Shown: positions 33,561 through 43,007 of the stretch, in pieces
How positions within the stretch are numbered: the first letter of the stretch is position 1
Layout: the number at the start of each line of letters is the position of its first letter
Assembly: GCA_964614185.1 (NCBI GenBank)
Contig: CAZTKJ010000012.1
Coordinates: 1-64,000, forward strand
From: Suilimivivens sp964614185
Lineage (GTDB): Bacteria; Bacillota; Clostridia; Lachnospirales; Lachnospiraceae
Length of the DNA stretch: 64,000 bases
Direction of reading: 5' to 3'
Translations under genes and position numbers: made by a program
Notes under the pieces: generated by a model
The model's input: only the letters and a program-made list of their open reading frames with translations
The model's database searches: none
Told to the model about the DNA's origin: nothing

Positions 33561-35293
33561 GATGCGCTCACCTCCTTATCCATCTGTGAATAATAGATTT
33601 CCTGGTAAGCTTCACATTTTTGCAGAAGCTCTTCATGGGTTCCCATACCCACAATACTTCCTTCGTCAAGCACTAATATGGTATCCGCCTCTATTACGGA
33701 GGTAATTCTCTGGGCAATAATGATTTTCGTGGTATCTTTTAATGTTCCCGCAAAGCTTTCCCGTATCTTAGCTTCCGTTGCCGTATCCACTGCACTGGTA
33801 GAATCATCCAAAATCAATATCCTGGGTTTCTTAAGCAAAGCCCTTGCAATGCAAAGTCTCTGCTTCTGTCCGCCGGAAACATTGACTCCTCCCTGTCCTA
33901 ATTCTGTCTCGTATCCTTCCGTAAAAGATTCAATGAAAGGCGCTGCCTGTGCGCTCCTGGCTGCCTTCGTGATCTCCTCCTGCGAAGCATCCCCATCTCC
34001 CCACATAAGGTTTTCCATGATGGTACCTGAAAATAGTACATTTTTCTGCAGAACCATGCCTACCCCATTCCTCAGGTTCCTTAGGGAGTAGTCTTTAACA
34101 TTTACACCGTCTACCAGCACTTCTCCTTCATCCACATCATAGAGCCTTGGTATCATCTGTACCAAAGTGGTCTTACCGCTTCCTGTGGAACCGATAATAC
34201 CCAGAATCTGTCCTGACTCTACACAGAAGCTGATTCTGTCAAGAACTTTTTCTTTATTATCTTTATAATAGCGGAAAGAGACATCCTTAAATTCCACTTT
34301 GCCGCTTTCCACTAATTTTTCGGGAAAACTACAGCCTTCATCCGTAAGATCGATTTCTGTATCCAGAACTTCCGTAATCCTGTGCAAGGATGCCAATGCC
34401 CTTGAACTTTGCAAAAGCACCATGGCAAGCATCATAAGAGACATCAATATCTGCACAATATAAGTGGTAAATGCTGTCAGATTACCTACCGGCATCTTTC
34501 CTGCCAGAATCTGCTTTCCACCAAACCATACCACAGCCATGGTAGTGGCATTCATCATCAGCATCATAATAGGCATATTCAGGATAACTACCTTAAAAGC
34601 TCTTAAACTGGACTCTTTCAGATCCTCATTAGCCTTAGCAAACTTATCTTCTTCGTAACTACCTCTTACAAAAGATTTGATAACCCGTACATTGGTCAGC
34701 ATTTCCTGAATACTAGAGTTCAGAACATCCAGTTTTTTCTGCATGATTTCAAATCTGGGGAATGCTGTTCTGATGACTAAAGCTATCAGAGTTACCAGAA
34801 TCGGTATTACTACAACAATCACCACTGCCAGCTGCGCATTCATCATAAAGGCCATGATCAAAGCGCCAACCAGCATACCGGGAGCCCGCAGCATCATCCG
34901 AAGAGCCATGTTGATCAGGTTCTGCACCTGGGTAATATCATTAGTCAGCCTCGTGACCAGGGAGCCTGTGCTGAAACGATCCAGATTGGCAAAGGAAAAC
35001 TTCTGTACTCTGTCAAATACATCGCTTCTTAAATCTGATGAAAAGCTGATAGCCGCTTTGGCAGCAAAATAAGCTCCTCCGATTCCTCCTGCCATCATGG
35101 CAAAGGCGGTCAAAATCATAACAACTCCCATTCCGATAATATACGGAATATTCCTCTGTGCCGCTCCAATGTCTATGATATTAGCCATAAACTTTGGCAG
35201 CAGTATTTCCCCTATAACCTCCACGATCATAAATATAGGACCGCATATAAAAGCCGATAAATACGGTTTTATATATTTCCAATATCTTTTCAT
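33557..35293 (-). CDS. ABC exporter half-transporter, first subunit
   Basis: A 578-residue ABC exporter subunit starting with the amphipathic MKRYWKYIKPYLSAFICGPI. The ATPase has Walker A GSTGSGKTTLVQMI, signature VSGGQKQRLCIARALL, and Walker B ILILDDSTSAVDTATE. Asp replaces the catalytic Glu after Walker B, and the H-loop reads IIAQRITSV with Gln for His. This is the degenerate-site half of a heterodimeric exporter; the consensus site is on the partner. AGGAGAGGG precedes the ATG. First gene of a two-gene operon. Confidence 0.9.
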   Translation of the reverse strand: MKRYWKYIKPYLSAFICGPIFMIVEVIGEILLPKFMANIIDIGAAQRNIPYIIGMGVVMILTAFAMMAGGIGGAYFAAKAAISFSSDLRSDVFDRVQKFSFANLDRFSTGSLVTRLTNDITQVQNLINMALRMMLRAPGMLVGALIMAFMMNAQLAVVIVVVIPILVTLIALVIRTAFPRFEIMQKKLDVLNSSIQEMLTNVRVIKSFVRGSYEEDKFAKANEDLKESSLRAFKVVILNMPIMMLMMNATTMAVVWFGGKQILAGKMPVGNLTAFTTYIVQILMSLMMLAMVLLQSSRALASLHRITEVLDTEIDLTDEGCSFPEKLVESGKVEFKDVSFRYYKDNKEKVLDRISFCVESGQILGIIGSTGSGKTTLVQMIPRLYDVDEGEVLVDGVNVKDYSLRNLRNGVGMVLQKNVLFSGTIMENLMWGDGDASQEEITKAARSAQAAPFIESFTEGYETELGQGGVNVSGGQKQRLCIARALLKKPRILILDDSTSAVDTATEAKIRESFAGTLKDTTKIIIAQRITSVIEADTILVLDEGSIVGMGTHEELLQKCEAYQEIYYSQMDKEVSAS

Positions 35294-35384
35294 GCCTTTC
35301 CCTCTCCTGTCTTATTTGGTGTCCCCTCATTATCTTTTGCTATTATATTCTGACATGGAAAACAATGTCAATAACTCTTATTTT

Positions 35385-36608
35385 CTATTTCCCCTCTAAT
35401 TCCGCATTTAAGTTTTCCCTGCTCATGGTAGTATCAATATACTCATATCCTCCTGCATCACAGGGTATGCTTTCATCATATTTGATCTCCACGCCATCCA
35501 TATAAGTGATACTGTATAATCCCATACTTCCCATCTCATCTTCGTCAGGCATACCGTTCTCGTTCACATCATCAAAATTGTATGTTACTAATGAAGCTTC
35601 TATATCTATGGAATAACTGCTGCCTATAGTCATATAGGTGGTATACAGAATAGCTCCGGCATAATCCGTATTATAATTTCTCAGACTGTTCTTCCTCGGC
35701 GAATATTCATATCCTACATTCCCCATTGCGCCATATCCCCACTGATCCATCAGCGTATGCACTGTTCCCTCATGGTATGTATACAGACTCACATAATAGC
35801 CGGATATTCCCGCTGCCAGCTCCGGAATATCGTCCTCATCCACATAAATTAAATTGTATTCCATTGCTCCTTCACTTTCCAGCTGACACAACCGGCTTAC
35901 TGCCCTGTATGCTTCTCCATAGCTGGAAAACTGGCCGTTTTTCTTTCCGTCTGAAAGGAAATTGCGGATTTCCGGAATGGTCAAAGTACTGACGCCCTTT
36001 GATATGACCCCGGAAAGCTGCCTCTCCGGCATAAATTTTCTTGCAGAGTCCTCAGCGTCCTTGCCAAAACCGTAATAAACAGCCGCAAAGCTTGTACTGC
36101 CGTAAGTTTCGATCATCACAATATCTGTATTGCCGTCATAATTCACATCATAAAAAGCTGCTGCATCCAGACTGGTAAATCCATTTTCTGATATTCCATC
36201 GGGAACATAGGGATTTATTTGTGTAAGAGTCTCTCCATTCTGAATGATCTGTATGGAAAAAGCCTGTCCGTCTTCTGATGGAGCAAATGGCACGAAATAA
36301 ACCTTTCCGCTGTATTCACTGAGTTCAACTTCAAAGGTCTGGTCTGCAATACAGTTTTCCCCAAACTTTTCTTTCATACCGTTTTCTTCAGGATCAGCTT
36401 CCTCTTTCTTTTCAGAAACCGGAAGTTCCTCTGTTACGCTGCCGGTATCTTCCACTGTAAATTCTTGTTCAGGAATATTTTTGATTATAAGAGATTCCTT
36501 ATTTTCTTCCTCCCGGCTGTCTTTGCATGAAGTGAGCATCCCTGCCATAAGCAGCATAAGAATAAAAACGCTGCTTTTTTTACGCCGGCATGATTTCTCT
36601 TGAAGCAT
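35385..36608 (-). CDS. lipoprotein with Ca-binding-like VCBS/EF repeats, unknown
   Basis: A 407-residue secreted lipoprotein. A basic N-terminus is followed by a hydrophobic stretch SVFILMLLMAGMLTSC, with the lipobox Cys at about residue 29. An acidic spacer (KKEEADPEENGMKEKFGE) follows, then a folded part with DVNYDGNTDIVMIE and DVNENGMPDEDEMG, Asp-rich loops of the EF-hand/FG-GAP type. The start at ATG 36608 is set by AAAGGAGG nine nt upstream. It follows the hybrid histidine kinase by 18 bp and could be its extracytoplasmic partner; that is an inference. Confidence 0.75.
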   Translation of the reverse strand: MLQEKSCRRKKSSVFILMLLMAGMLTSCKDSREEENKESLIIKNIPEQEFTVEDTGSVTEELPVSEKKEEADPEENGMKEKFGENCIADQTFEVELSEYSGKVYFVPFAPSEDGQAFSIQIIQNGETLTQINPYVPDGISENGFTSLDAAAFYDVNYDGNTDIVMIETYGSTSFAAVYYGFGKDAEDSARKFMPERQLSGVISKGVSTLTIPEIRNFLSDGKKNGQFSSYGEAYRAVSRLCQLESEGAMEYNLIYVDEDDIPELAAGISGYYVSLYTYHEGTVHTLMDQWGYGAMGNVGYEYSPRKNSLRNYNTDYAGAILYTTYMTIGSSYSIDIEASLVTYNFDDVNENGMPDEDEMGSMGLYSITYMDGVEIKYDESIPCDAGGYEYIDTTMSRENLNAELEGK

Positions 36609-36626
36609 TGAAATCAACCTCCTTTA

Positions 36627-39317
36627 TCATTTCTGCTCAAGCAATTGTCTCCATTTCTCTACAACTGCTTCACAGACCTCAACATCGATCTCTTCTACAG
36701 CTTCGCTCATTTCCATAAAGTACTGCTTCTCCTTATCCAAAAGCTCCATACTCTTCAGTTGTTCTATCACCTGATTCATGGCATCTATATCCAGATTATC
36801 AACGGCATCCTCCATATCGAAAAGGCAGTTCTTTATTTTTTCTGCATTGTAATGGGTTTTAGGGTACTTTTCTTCTTGCGGATCATTGATGTATTTTCCT
36901 AAAATCGACTGATAAGATTGATATTTTTCTATCAGTTCCTTGTGATGGGCAAGAATGAATGCAATATCATTTTCTTTCCCGGCCTTTTCTATTTTCGCAG
37001 CCAGCTCTGAAAGCTCCAATGCCCCTATCTGCCTGGAGGTGCTCTTTAATGCATGAGTTTCTATGGTATAGTTCTCCCAGTCCTGTATCTTGCTTTGATC
37101 CTGTAAAAGCTGTACTTTTCTTGGAATCATTTTGACATACTCCCTCAATATCTGCCAGAACAGCTTCTCACTTCCCGCCAGTTTAAGGGCCAACTCTACA
37201 TCTAATTCCGGAATACCTATTTGAGCTGCAAGCTCTGCAAAATCCTCCTGTTTTTTACTTCCTTCTATCTTACATATTTTGGAGGCAGGAAGCCATTGTT
37301 TTAACTTGGCTACAATTGCATTCAGTTCAATGGGTTTTGCAACGAAATCATTCATCCCCTCTACCAGAAACATTGATCTCATTTCTTCCATCACATTGGC
37401 AGTCAGCGCAATAATAGGCACATTGTCATATCCTTCATGATAACTGCGGATAATATGGGTAGCTTCTATTCCATCCATTTCCGGCATCATATGATCCATA
37501 AATATCAGATCATAATGCTTCTTTTCTATCATTTCAATTGCCTGTCTGCCGCTGGTTGCCTTATCGATCTTCATCTGTAACGGTTCTAACAATCCCTTTG
37601 CCACTGTGAGGTTAAGTTCATTATCATCCACAATAAGGATTTCCGCATCCGGAGCAATAAACTCAAAATTCTCTTCCAGATCTTCTTCCATTCCGTACAG
37701 ATCTTCATGAGCCAGTATTTTGGCTGCATTCCATACGTAAAGAGGTTTGCGCACCGCTATGATATTTGCCGGATTGATATCCGTCTTTTCTTTGAACCCT
37801 GTCATAAGCACCCCTGTCATCTGTAAATGGGCTGCCATAAACTCCTGCATTTGATCTGAATAACAGTCGCTCTCCATAAACAGAAACTCTGCTTCCTTTT
37901 CCTCCAGGAGCTTTAGATGTTCCGGCTTATGTACCAAAATACACTCTACCTGCAGCTGCTCAAATATCTTCTTCATGCTTCTGATAACATAGCTATTCTT
38001 ACACAGTAAACCTACCGCTTTAACGGGGTTTTGATCCTGCTTTATTTCTACTAAAGGTGCATCATTTATAACAAACTGAGGAACCTCAAAGGAAAAACAG
38101 CTTCCCCTTTCATATTCACTTTCTACCCTGATCTGTCCATTCATCAATGTCACCAGCTGCTTGGAAATGGCAAGTCCCAGACCGGTGCCTTCAATATTAC
38201 GGTTTCGCTTACTGTCTACCTGCTGGAAAGATTGGAACAATTTTCCCATATCCTCCTTTTTTATTCCGATCCCTGTATCCTTGACAGATACCTTCAGCAA
38301 GATCTCCCGCTCCGATTTATTCTCATAGCCGATAGAAAGATAAACACAACCTTCTTTCGTAAATTTCACTGCGTTATTAGCCAGATTCATAATGATCTGC
38401 TGAATGCGGATGCTGTCTCCCATCAGCCACTTAGGAAGATCCGGCGCCATATCCACCACAAATTCCAACTTCTTATCACCGATTCTGGCCATAATGATAT
38501 TGGCAACATTCCTTATGATGGAAAGAGGTTCGTATTCCACCATGTTAATATCCATTTTTCCTGATTCTATCTTTGTGAAATCCAGAATATCATTAATAAT
38601 TGCCAGCAGTGTATTGCCGGACGCCATGATCTGTTTAATATACTCTCTGGCAGCCGGCGGCAGTTCCTCTCTAAGAGCCATTTCCGCCATGCCGATCACT
38701 GCATTCATAGGGGTTCGGATCTCATGACTCATATTTGCCAGAAAATCCGACTTCATATGAGCCTCTCTTTCCATCTCGCCGCTTACCTGTAATGCTACAT
38801 ACTGGTTATATGCCATACGGGAAAACACTTTCCCTATATCATATAAGAGATTGGCCATGCTCTCCAGCTTATCTCTGGACATAACGGGAATCTCTTTGGC
38901 TGCTTTTGCATATTCTTTCGGATCGATACCTAATTCTTCTGCATAAGCCCGGACTTTTTCTTCCGACAAAGGTTTTAGCAGTACCTGTCCCCCTGTAAAA
39001 CATCCTAAAAGCTGTCCTTCCAGCATGATTGGCACCATAAAGTCCATCAGACCCGCATGACAGGTATATATTAAAGGTTTGCCCTGCTGCTTTGCCGATT
39101 CTATCCCCTGCTTGTCACAAAGCAAGCATCTTTTGGCTCCTTCTTCTGATAACTTGGTATATTTAGAACAAAATTCACAAGGAAAGATGCGTTTTGTCAG
39201 TGCCTTTCCCTTTTCATCCAGGATTCCTGCAGCTATTCCCAACGCATTGAAAAAAGAATCCTGCAGCTGCTGAAGAATTTCTACATCAAATAATTCCGCT
39301 AAATGTAACTGTTCCAT
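36627..39317 (-). CDS. hybrid histidine kinase with PocR sensor, REC and Hpt domains
   Basis: An 896-residue soluble kinase. Residues ~1-165 are a PocR domain (LFDVEILQQLQDSFFNALG; Cys-rich FPCEFCSKY, RCLLCDKQG, YTCHAGLMDF), thought to bind small organic ligands. HisKA is near 195 (FLANMSHEIRTPMNAVIGMA, phospho-His), followed by HATPase_c (N-box IIMNLANNAVKFT, GTGLGLAISKQ). A degenerate receiver (~430-550) is followed by a true receiver, LIVDDNELNLTVAKG with phospho-Asp in LIFMDHMMPEMDG, and an Hpt domain with His in ETHALKSTSRQIGA. No membrane segment. No separate response regulator is next to it. Its start overlaps the TraX gene end by 19 nt. Confidence 0.88.
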   Translation of the reverse strand: MEQLHLAELFDVEILQQLQDSFFNALGIAAGILDEKGKALTKRIFPCEFCSKYTKLSEEGAKRCLLCDKQGIESAKQQGKPLIYTCHAGLMDFMVPIMLEGQLLGCFTGGQVLLKPLSEEKVRAYAEELGIDPKEYAKAAKEIPVMSRDKLESMANLLYDIGKVFSRMAYNQYVALQVSGEMEREAHMKSDFLANMSHEIRTPMNAVIGMAEMALREELPPAAREYIKQIMASGNTLLAIINDILDFTKIESGKMDINMVEYEPLSIIRNVANIIMARIGDKKLEFVVDMAPDLPKWLMGDSIRIQQIIMNLANNAVKFTKEGCVYLSIGYENKSEREILLKVSVKDTGIGIKKEDMGKLFQSFQQVDSKRNRNIEGTGLGLAISKQLVTLMNGQIRVESEYERGSCFSFEVPQFVINDAPLVEIKQDQNPVKAVGLLCKNSYVIRSMKKIFEQLQVECILVHKPEHLKLLEEKEAEFLFMESDCYSDQMQEFMAAHLQMTGVLMTGFKEKTDINPANIIAVRKPLYVWNAAKILAHEDLYGMEEDLEENFEFIAPDAEILIVDDNELNLTVAKGLLEPLQMKIDKATSGRQAIEMIEKKHYDLIFMDHMMPEMDGIEATHIIRSYHEGYDNVPIIALTANVMEEMRSMFLVEGMNDFVAKPIELNAIVAKLKQWLPASKICKIEGSKKQEDFAELAAQIGIPELDVELALKLAGSEKLFWQILREYVKMIPRKVQLLQDQSKIQDWENYTIETHALKSTSRQIGALELSELAAKIEKAGKENDIAFILAHHKELIEKYQSYQSILGKYINDPQEEKYPKTHYNAEKIKNCLFDMEDAVDNLDIDAMNQVIEQLKSMELLDKEKQYFMEMSEAVEEIDVEVCEAVVEKWRQLLEQK

Positions 39318-40009
39318 AGAAAGCCCCTTCCTATTCCATATAAAAGAAGTAAATGTATGGGATAAAATGCATAAAAGGCATACTTAAAATTAAGTCCTCT
39401 TTTTCCATTATAAAAAGCAATGGGAAGGAATGCAATAGGCGCCGTGACTTCCCATACAAATGCAACGCATCCTGCAATCATCTGTTCCGTTTTGCTTCTT
39501 CTGAATAAATAAAGCAGGGCAATAGCTATGATTCCATGGGCTCCATAGTCACAGAAGATCAGCTCAGATATCACTGCTGTCACCAAAAAAATCAACCCCC
39601 TGCCAATATGTACAGCCCATATGTTGTTATATTTCCTTTCAATCCAGTCCATTCCCACCATCATGAGCACACCCAGCCCCAGCGTGAAAAATACATTCTG
39701 CCCTTCCATGCTCCATATTTTTCCATGAAACGCAAGGTCAAAAGGGATTTCGGAAAGGAGCGCAAAAAGGAAAAGACGGATAGCATATTTTTTTCTGCTG
39801 CCGGTTCTTTGAAAGCCCTCTATTAATAAAAAACAATAGATGGGAAATGCAAATCTGCCTATGAAATAGCGCATGATCCAGTTTACCTTATAAAATGCAT
39901 CTCCTGTAAGTATGCTGCTAAGTAAAACCGCAGCTGTATGGTCTGTCAGCATGGATATTATAGCAATTATTTTCAGCGTACTGCTGCTTAATCCATTATT
40001 TTTCCACAT
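39299..40009 (-). CDS. TraX family membrane protein
   Basis: A 236-residue membrane protein with about six to seven helices, related to TraX, the F-plasmid pilin N-acetylase, and to chromosomal acyltransferase-like relatives. Signatures: LKIIAIISMLTDHTAAVL (with the conserved D-H), YFIGRFAFPIYCFLLIEGF, LFLFALLSEIPFDLAFHG, and the C-terminal YAFYAFYPIHLLLLYGI. It is first in an operon with the PocR kinase and lipoprotein. No conjugation genes are nearby, so a pilin-related role is unlikely; it may acylate a surface molecule. Confidence 0.85.
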   Translation of the reverse strand: MWKNNGLSSSTLKIIAIISMLTDHTAAVLLSSILTGDAFYKVNWIMRYFIGRFAFPIYCFLLIEGFQRTGSRKKYAIRLFLFALLSEIPFDLAFHGKIWSMEGQNVFFTLGLGVLMMVGMDWIERKYNNIWAVHIGRGLIFLVTAVISELIFCDYGAHGIIAIALLYLFRRSKTEQMIAGCVAFVWEVTAPIAFLPIAFYNGKRGLNFKYAFYAFYPIHLLLLYGIGRGFLWNSYI

Positions 40010-40043
40010 TTCAGCAGTCTCCTCTTTTTTTTCATTTTATCAT

Positions 40044-40137
40044 GGTTCAAGGATCAAAAAGCCAATATTTAAATTGATACTGTCAGATTGGACAAAAGAA
40101 TTCGTGCGCACTCCATTGCACAAACCTTTTTTGTGCA
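40044..40137 (+). repeat. half copy of the MITE-like element (see 55545-55782)
   Basis: Starting at GGTTCAAG, this stretch matches the reverse complement of the right half of 55545-55782: AAATTGATACTGTCAGATT versus AAATTGATGCTGTCAGATT, then CAAAAGAATTCGTGCGCACT versus CAAAAGAATTTGTGCGCACT. The second arm is missing. It lies in the 313-bp gap between traX and the ECF gene. The remainder of the gap, to 40322, has no ORF. Confidence 0.65.
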
Positions 40138-40322
40138 ATAGGATTTGAGCGGAATATATTTTCAGAATATTCTCACACTCACCTAATTTCAATTTATACT
40201 ACACCAATCTGCACATTCTTTCAACTGGCACTGTCAATAAATCATGATTTGGCACTTTTTATAATGCCACTTCTGAGTATACTTATGTCTAACAGCAACA
40301 TAGGCCAAAAGAAAGGATGATA

Positions 40323-40925
40323 ATGATTATGAAAAACCAAACAGCACAGAAAATAGCACTAACAGGACTTATGGCCGCTTTATCTTATGTGGTATTTACC
40401 TTCCTGCAGATCAGAATACAGCTCCCCGGAGGTGATGCCACTTCCATCCATTTAGGAAATGCCATTTGCGTGATCGGAGCGCTGCTTTTAGGCGGACTAT
40501 ACGGTGGCTTAGGAGGAGCTATCGGAATGACTATTGCCGATCTGCTGGATCCTCAATATATTGTATATGCTCCTAAAACTTTTATTCTTAAATTGTGTAT
40601 TGGTCTGATTTCCGGACTGATTGCCCACAGAATCGGAAAAATTTCTATAGAAACAGATAAAAAGAAAGTACTCATCTTTAGTATAGCAGCTGCCGCTTTG
40701 GGACTTTTATTCAATGTGATTTTTGATCCCTTAGTAGGATATTTCTATAAACTGATAGTTTTAGGTAAACCTGCCGCTGAACTGACTTTGGCCTGGAATG
40801 TAGCTTCCACTTCCATTAATGCCGTCACATCTACCATCGTTTCCGTAGCGGTTTATATGGCGCTGCGCCCTGCTCTGAAAAAAGCGGGATTGTTCTTTCA
40901 GTTAAGCAGCCCCACGCAGCATTAA
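40323..40925 (+). CDS. ECF transporter substrate-binding S component
   Basis: A ~200-residue integral membrane protein with about five to six helices, of the ECF S-component type: KIALTGLMAALSYVVFTFLQ at the N-terminus, GNAICVIGALLLGGLYGGLG, GAIGMTIADLLDPQ, LKLCIGLISGLIAHR. It captures a vitamin or related micronutrient and docks to the shared EcfT/EcfA/A' module encoded elsewhere. The ligand is not evident, and I saw no THF, TPP, preQ1, FMN or cobalamin riboswitch signature upstream. ATG 40323 has the best spacing from AAAGG; 40317 and 40329 are alternatives. Confidence 0.85.
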   Translation: MIMKNQTAQKIALTGLMAALSYVVFTFLQIRIQLPGGDATSIHLGNAICVIGALLLGGLYGGLGGAIGMTIADLLDPQYIVYAPKTFILKLCIGLISGLIAHRIGKISIETDKKKVLIFSIAAAALGLLFNVIFDPLVGYFYKLIVLGKPAAELTLAWNVASTSINAVTSTIVSVAVYMALRPALKKAGLFFQLSSPTQH

Positions 40926-40966
40926 ATAAATGATGGCTACTTCGCAAACCTCTTTACAGAACATAC

Positions 40967-40995
40967 AAAAGGCTGCCCTTTGGCAGCCTTTTTCA
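40967..40995. terminator. bidirectional rho-independent terminator
   Basis: AAAAGGCTGCC, loop CTTT, GGCAGCCTTTTT, lying between the convergent ECF gene and the small membrane protein gene. Confidence 0.85.
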
Positions 40996-41013
40996 TCTCA
41001 TTGCAAAGACCTT

Positions 41014-41256
41014 TTAAAGAAAACAGGCCCGGAAAGGATTCAGCAGTCCTCCTGCCATGCGAAAACATCCAATCCCCAGCGGAATCAAAACCAGCGTACA
41101 ACACATAACAATTCCTGCTATTGCACACAAAAGCGCACAGGGCAGACAGATCATCAACTTAAATGCCAGCTTAAGGATCCCTCCTGCTAAGTGAAAACAC
41201 AGAGAGCAGATTCCCATTATAAAAAACAATAACAAAATAGTGAAAATTGTGATCAT
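41014..41256 (-). CDS. small hydrophobic membrane protein, unknown
   Basis: An 80-residue, very hydrophobic protein with two or three membrane stretches (FTILLLFFIMGICSLCFHLA and CLPCALLCAIAGIVMCCTLV), rich in Cys. It lies 12 bp after the DUF4097 gene and ends at the shared terminator, so it probably belongs to the PadR-DUF1700-DUF4097 operon. I do not recognise a family. Confidence 0.6.
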   Translation of the reverse strand: MITIFTILLLFFIMGICSLCFHLAGGILKLAFKLMICLPCALLCAIAGIVMCCTLVLIPLGIGCFRMAGGLLNPFRACFL

Positions 41257-41268
41257 AACCTTTCCCTC

Positions 41269-42222
41269 CTAATCTTCAAACTCTACTGTAACATCTCCCA
41301 TGCCACAGTTTATTTCATATTTGCTTGCTGCGTGGTTGTGAATAGTCTTTTCACATGCAAAGGCTGTAACGGAAAAACTTCCTATTTTAATGTTTCCTGC
41401 ATCGCATTCAATTTCATAGTCGTGATCCGTTTCATTTCCTGCAAGCATAAACAACATGCTTCCCATAGCACATTCAGCATCAAGATTTCCTGTAATATCA
41501 CCATTGTACGTACATTCTCCCATAGCTACGGAAAGCTCTGCATCTGTAACAACGGTATCGAAAGCTTCCATCTTCCCGGCTCCTACTTCCACCGATAATT
41601 GTTTGATTTCCATATTATCTAAGAAAAGGGTTCCGGCTCCTACCTCTGTTTTCAGTTTATTGATACTGAGGTTACAAATATTCATGGTTCCCGCTCCTAT
41701 TTCCATTTCCACCTCATCCAGACTGCTGCCGGCTGGAACCCATACCTCTATCCGGTTTTCATTAAAACTGGATGAATCTGTCCATTTCAGTCCCTTGAAA
41801 CCTTCTATGTGGAGTGTATCCCCCTGCATATAATAACTACAGTCTCCTATTCCCGAAATTGCAATATCAATTTTATCATCCTTAGCTTCCTTCTCCTCTA
41901 CGATAAAAGTACCGGCGCCTACTTCCATTTTTATTTTTCTGACTTCTCCGGCATCTACCTGCTCCTGTATTTCGGATACTATTCCTGAATAATGGCCACT
42001 ATGAGAATGATCTTTCAGATGTCCCCATCTTCCGTGTGTGGAATCATACACTGCTTCCCCCACATCATCAATAAAATATTCGATTTTATCATCTAATTCT
42101 ATTTCTCTTGCCAGTACTGAAAACCGGTATCCTCCCACTACACTGCTGATCATGGCGAGGATGCCGCCTATAAGCAGTAAGATCCCTGCCACTGACAGAC
42201 TGGTCATCGCAAATTTTTTCAT
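41269..42222 (-). CDS. DUF4097 beta-helix-like protein with membrane anchor
   Basis: A 317-residue protein. One N-terminal membrane segment (VAGILLLIGGILAMISSVVG) is followed by an extracytoplasmic domain of repeated beta-strands with the recurring VGAGT motif: KMEVGAGTFIV, EMEIGAGTMNI, KTEVGAGTLFL, SVEVGAGKMEA, SVAMGECTYNG. This is a DUF4097-type repeat. Its role is unknown, but DUF1700-DUF4097 pairs under PadR control are common in Firmicutes and linked to envelope stress. It overlaps the DUF1700 gene by 4 nt. Confidence 0.88.
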   Translation of the reverse strand: MKKFAMTSLSVAGILLLIGGILAMISSVVGGYRFSVLAREIELDDKIEYFIDDVGEAVYDSTHGRWGHLKDHSHSGHYSGIVSEIQEQVDAGEVRKIKMEVGAGTFIVEEKEAKDDKIDIAISGIGDCSYYMQGDTLHIEGFKGLKWTDSSSFNENRIEVWVPAGSSLDEVEMEIGAGTMNICNLSINKLKTEVGAGTLFLDNMEIKQLSVEVGAGKMEAFDTVVTDAELSVAMGECTYNGDITGNLDAECAMGSMLFMLAGNETDHDYEIECDAGNIKIGSFSVTAFACEKTIHNHAASKYEINCGMGDVTVEFED

Positions 42223-43007
42223 GCTTTTGCCTCCTCCTTTTTACCAAATATACTTCTAAAGATATAGGCAATTCCCTTGCATATTCCGGGAATACACTGG
42301 CCTGCAATAAAAACTACCAGTACCATAAATAAAATGCCGATGGCTGCACAGATAAATCCGCCTCCTATCAGCCCTATGGCTCTTAAAGGAGCCACAATGG
42401 CACATGCAATACCTCCCACAACAAGGGCGACTGCCACTACAAGAAGCACTACTGATGCAATCCCAAACCCCAGAACAATTCCCAGCAGTGCAAGCATTAT
42501 TGCAAATATCGTTCCCAAAACCGTGCCTGCCAATCCCACAATTGCCGGCGACAATAAGATACATCCCAAAACAATCAGAACAATTCCCCATGTAGGCATT
42601 CCCTCTTTTTGAGGTTGAGAACTTTTTATGACACTTTCCTGCTTTTCCTGCTGTCTTGCATCATCCTTAAATGATGCGCTTTCATAAGGCGGCACATAAC
42701 CCGGATTTTTTTCTTTCGCGCCTCCGGTCACCGTTCCTTTTATAATTTCATTTTTCTTTTCTTCCGATACACTGCTGGTAAAGCCTTTTTCCGTAAATTC
42801 TCCCTGGCTTCCGTTTTCACTAAGTCCGTCTTTTACAATCCGGGCTACCTGCTGAGGACTCCCTAATGCCTCAATGACAGCCTCCTCATTCTCTCTGCCT
42901 GCATCATTAAAATAGTCATTATAATATTGAAGAGCTTCTTCTCTTTCATACGGTGAGATGTCGGAAAGCAGTTCTTCCAGCTGCCTCATAAATTCCCATC
43001 TGCTCAT
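42219..43007 (-). CDS. DUF1700 membrane protein
   Basis: A 262-residue protein. The N-terminal soluble HAAS-like helical domain is RWEFMRQLEELLSDISPYER, then EEALQYYNDYFNDAG and EEAVIEALGSPQQVARIVKD. A low-complexity linker follows, then about four membrane helices (GIVLIVLGCILLSPAIVGL, FAIMLALLGIVLGFGIASVV, VVLLVVAVALVVGGIACAI). Partner of the PadR regulator and DUF4097 protein; overlaps both neighbours by 4 nt. Confidence 0.87.
   Translation of the reverse strand: MSRWEFMRQLEELLSDISPYEREEALQYYNDYFNDAGRENEEAVIEALGSPQQVARIVKDGLSENGSQGEFTEKGFTSSVSEEKKNEIIKGTVTGGAKEKNPGYVPPYESASFKDDARQQEKQESVIKSSQPQKEGMPTWGIVLIVLGCILLSPAIVGLAGTVLGTIFAIMLALLGIVLGFGIASVVLLVVAVALVVGGIACAIVAPLRAIGLIGGGFICAAIGILFMVLVVFIAGQCIPGICKGIAYIFRSIFGKKEEAKA

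Noticed and set aside
39299..40009. TraX as evidence of a conjugative element
   Set aside because: No other transfer, relaxase or integrase genes; chromosomal TraX-like proteins are common in Lachnospiraceae.
40138..40322. vitamin riboswitch ahead of the ECF S component
   Set aside because: No recognisable conserved riboswitch core could be found by eye; only AT-rich leader and the half MITE.
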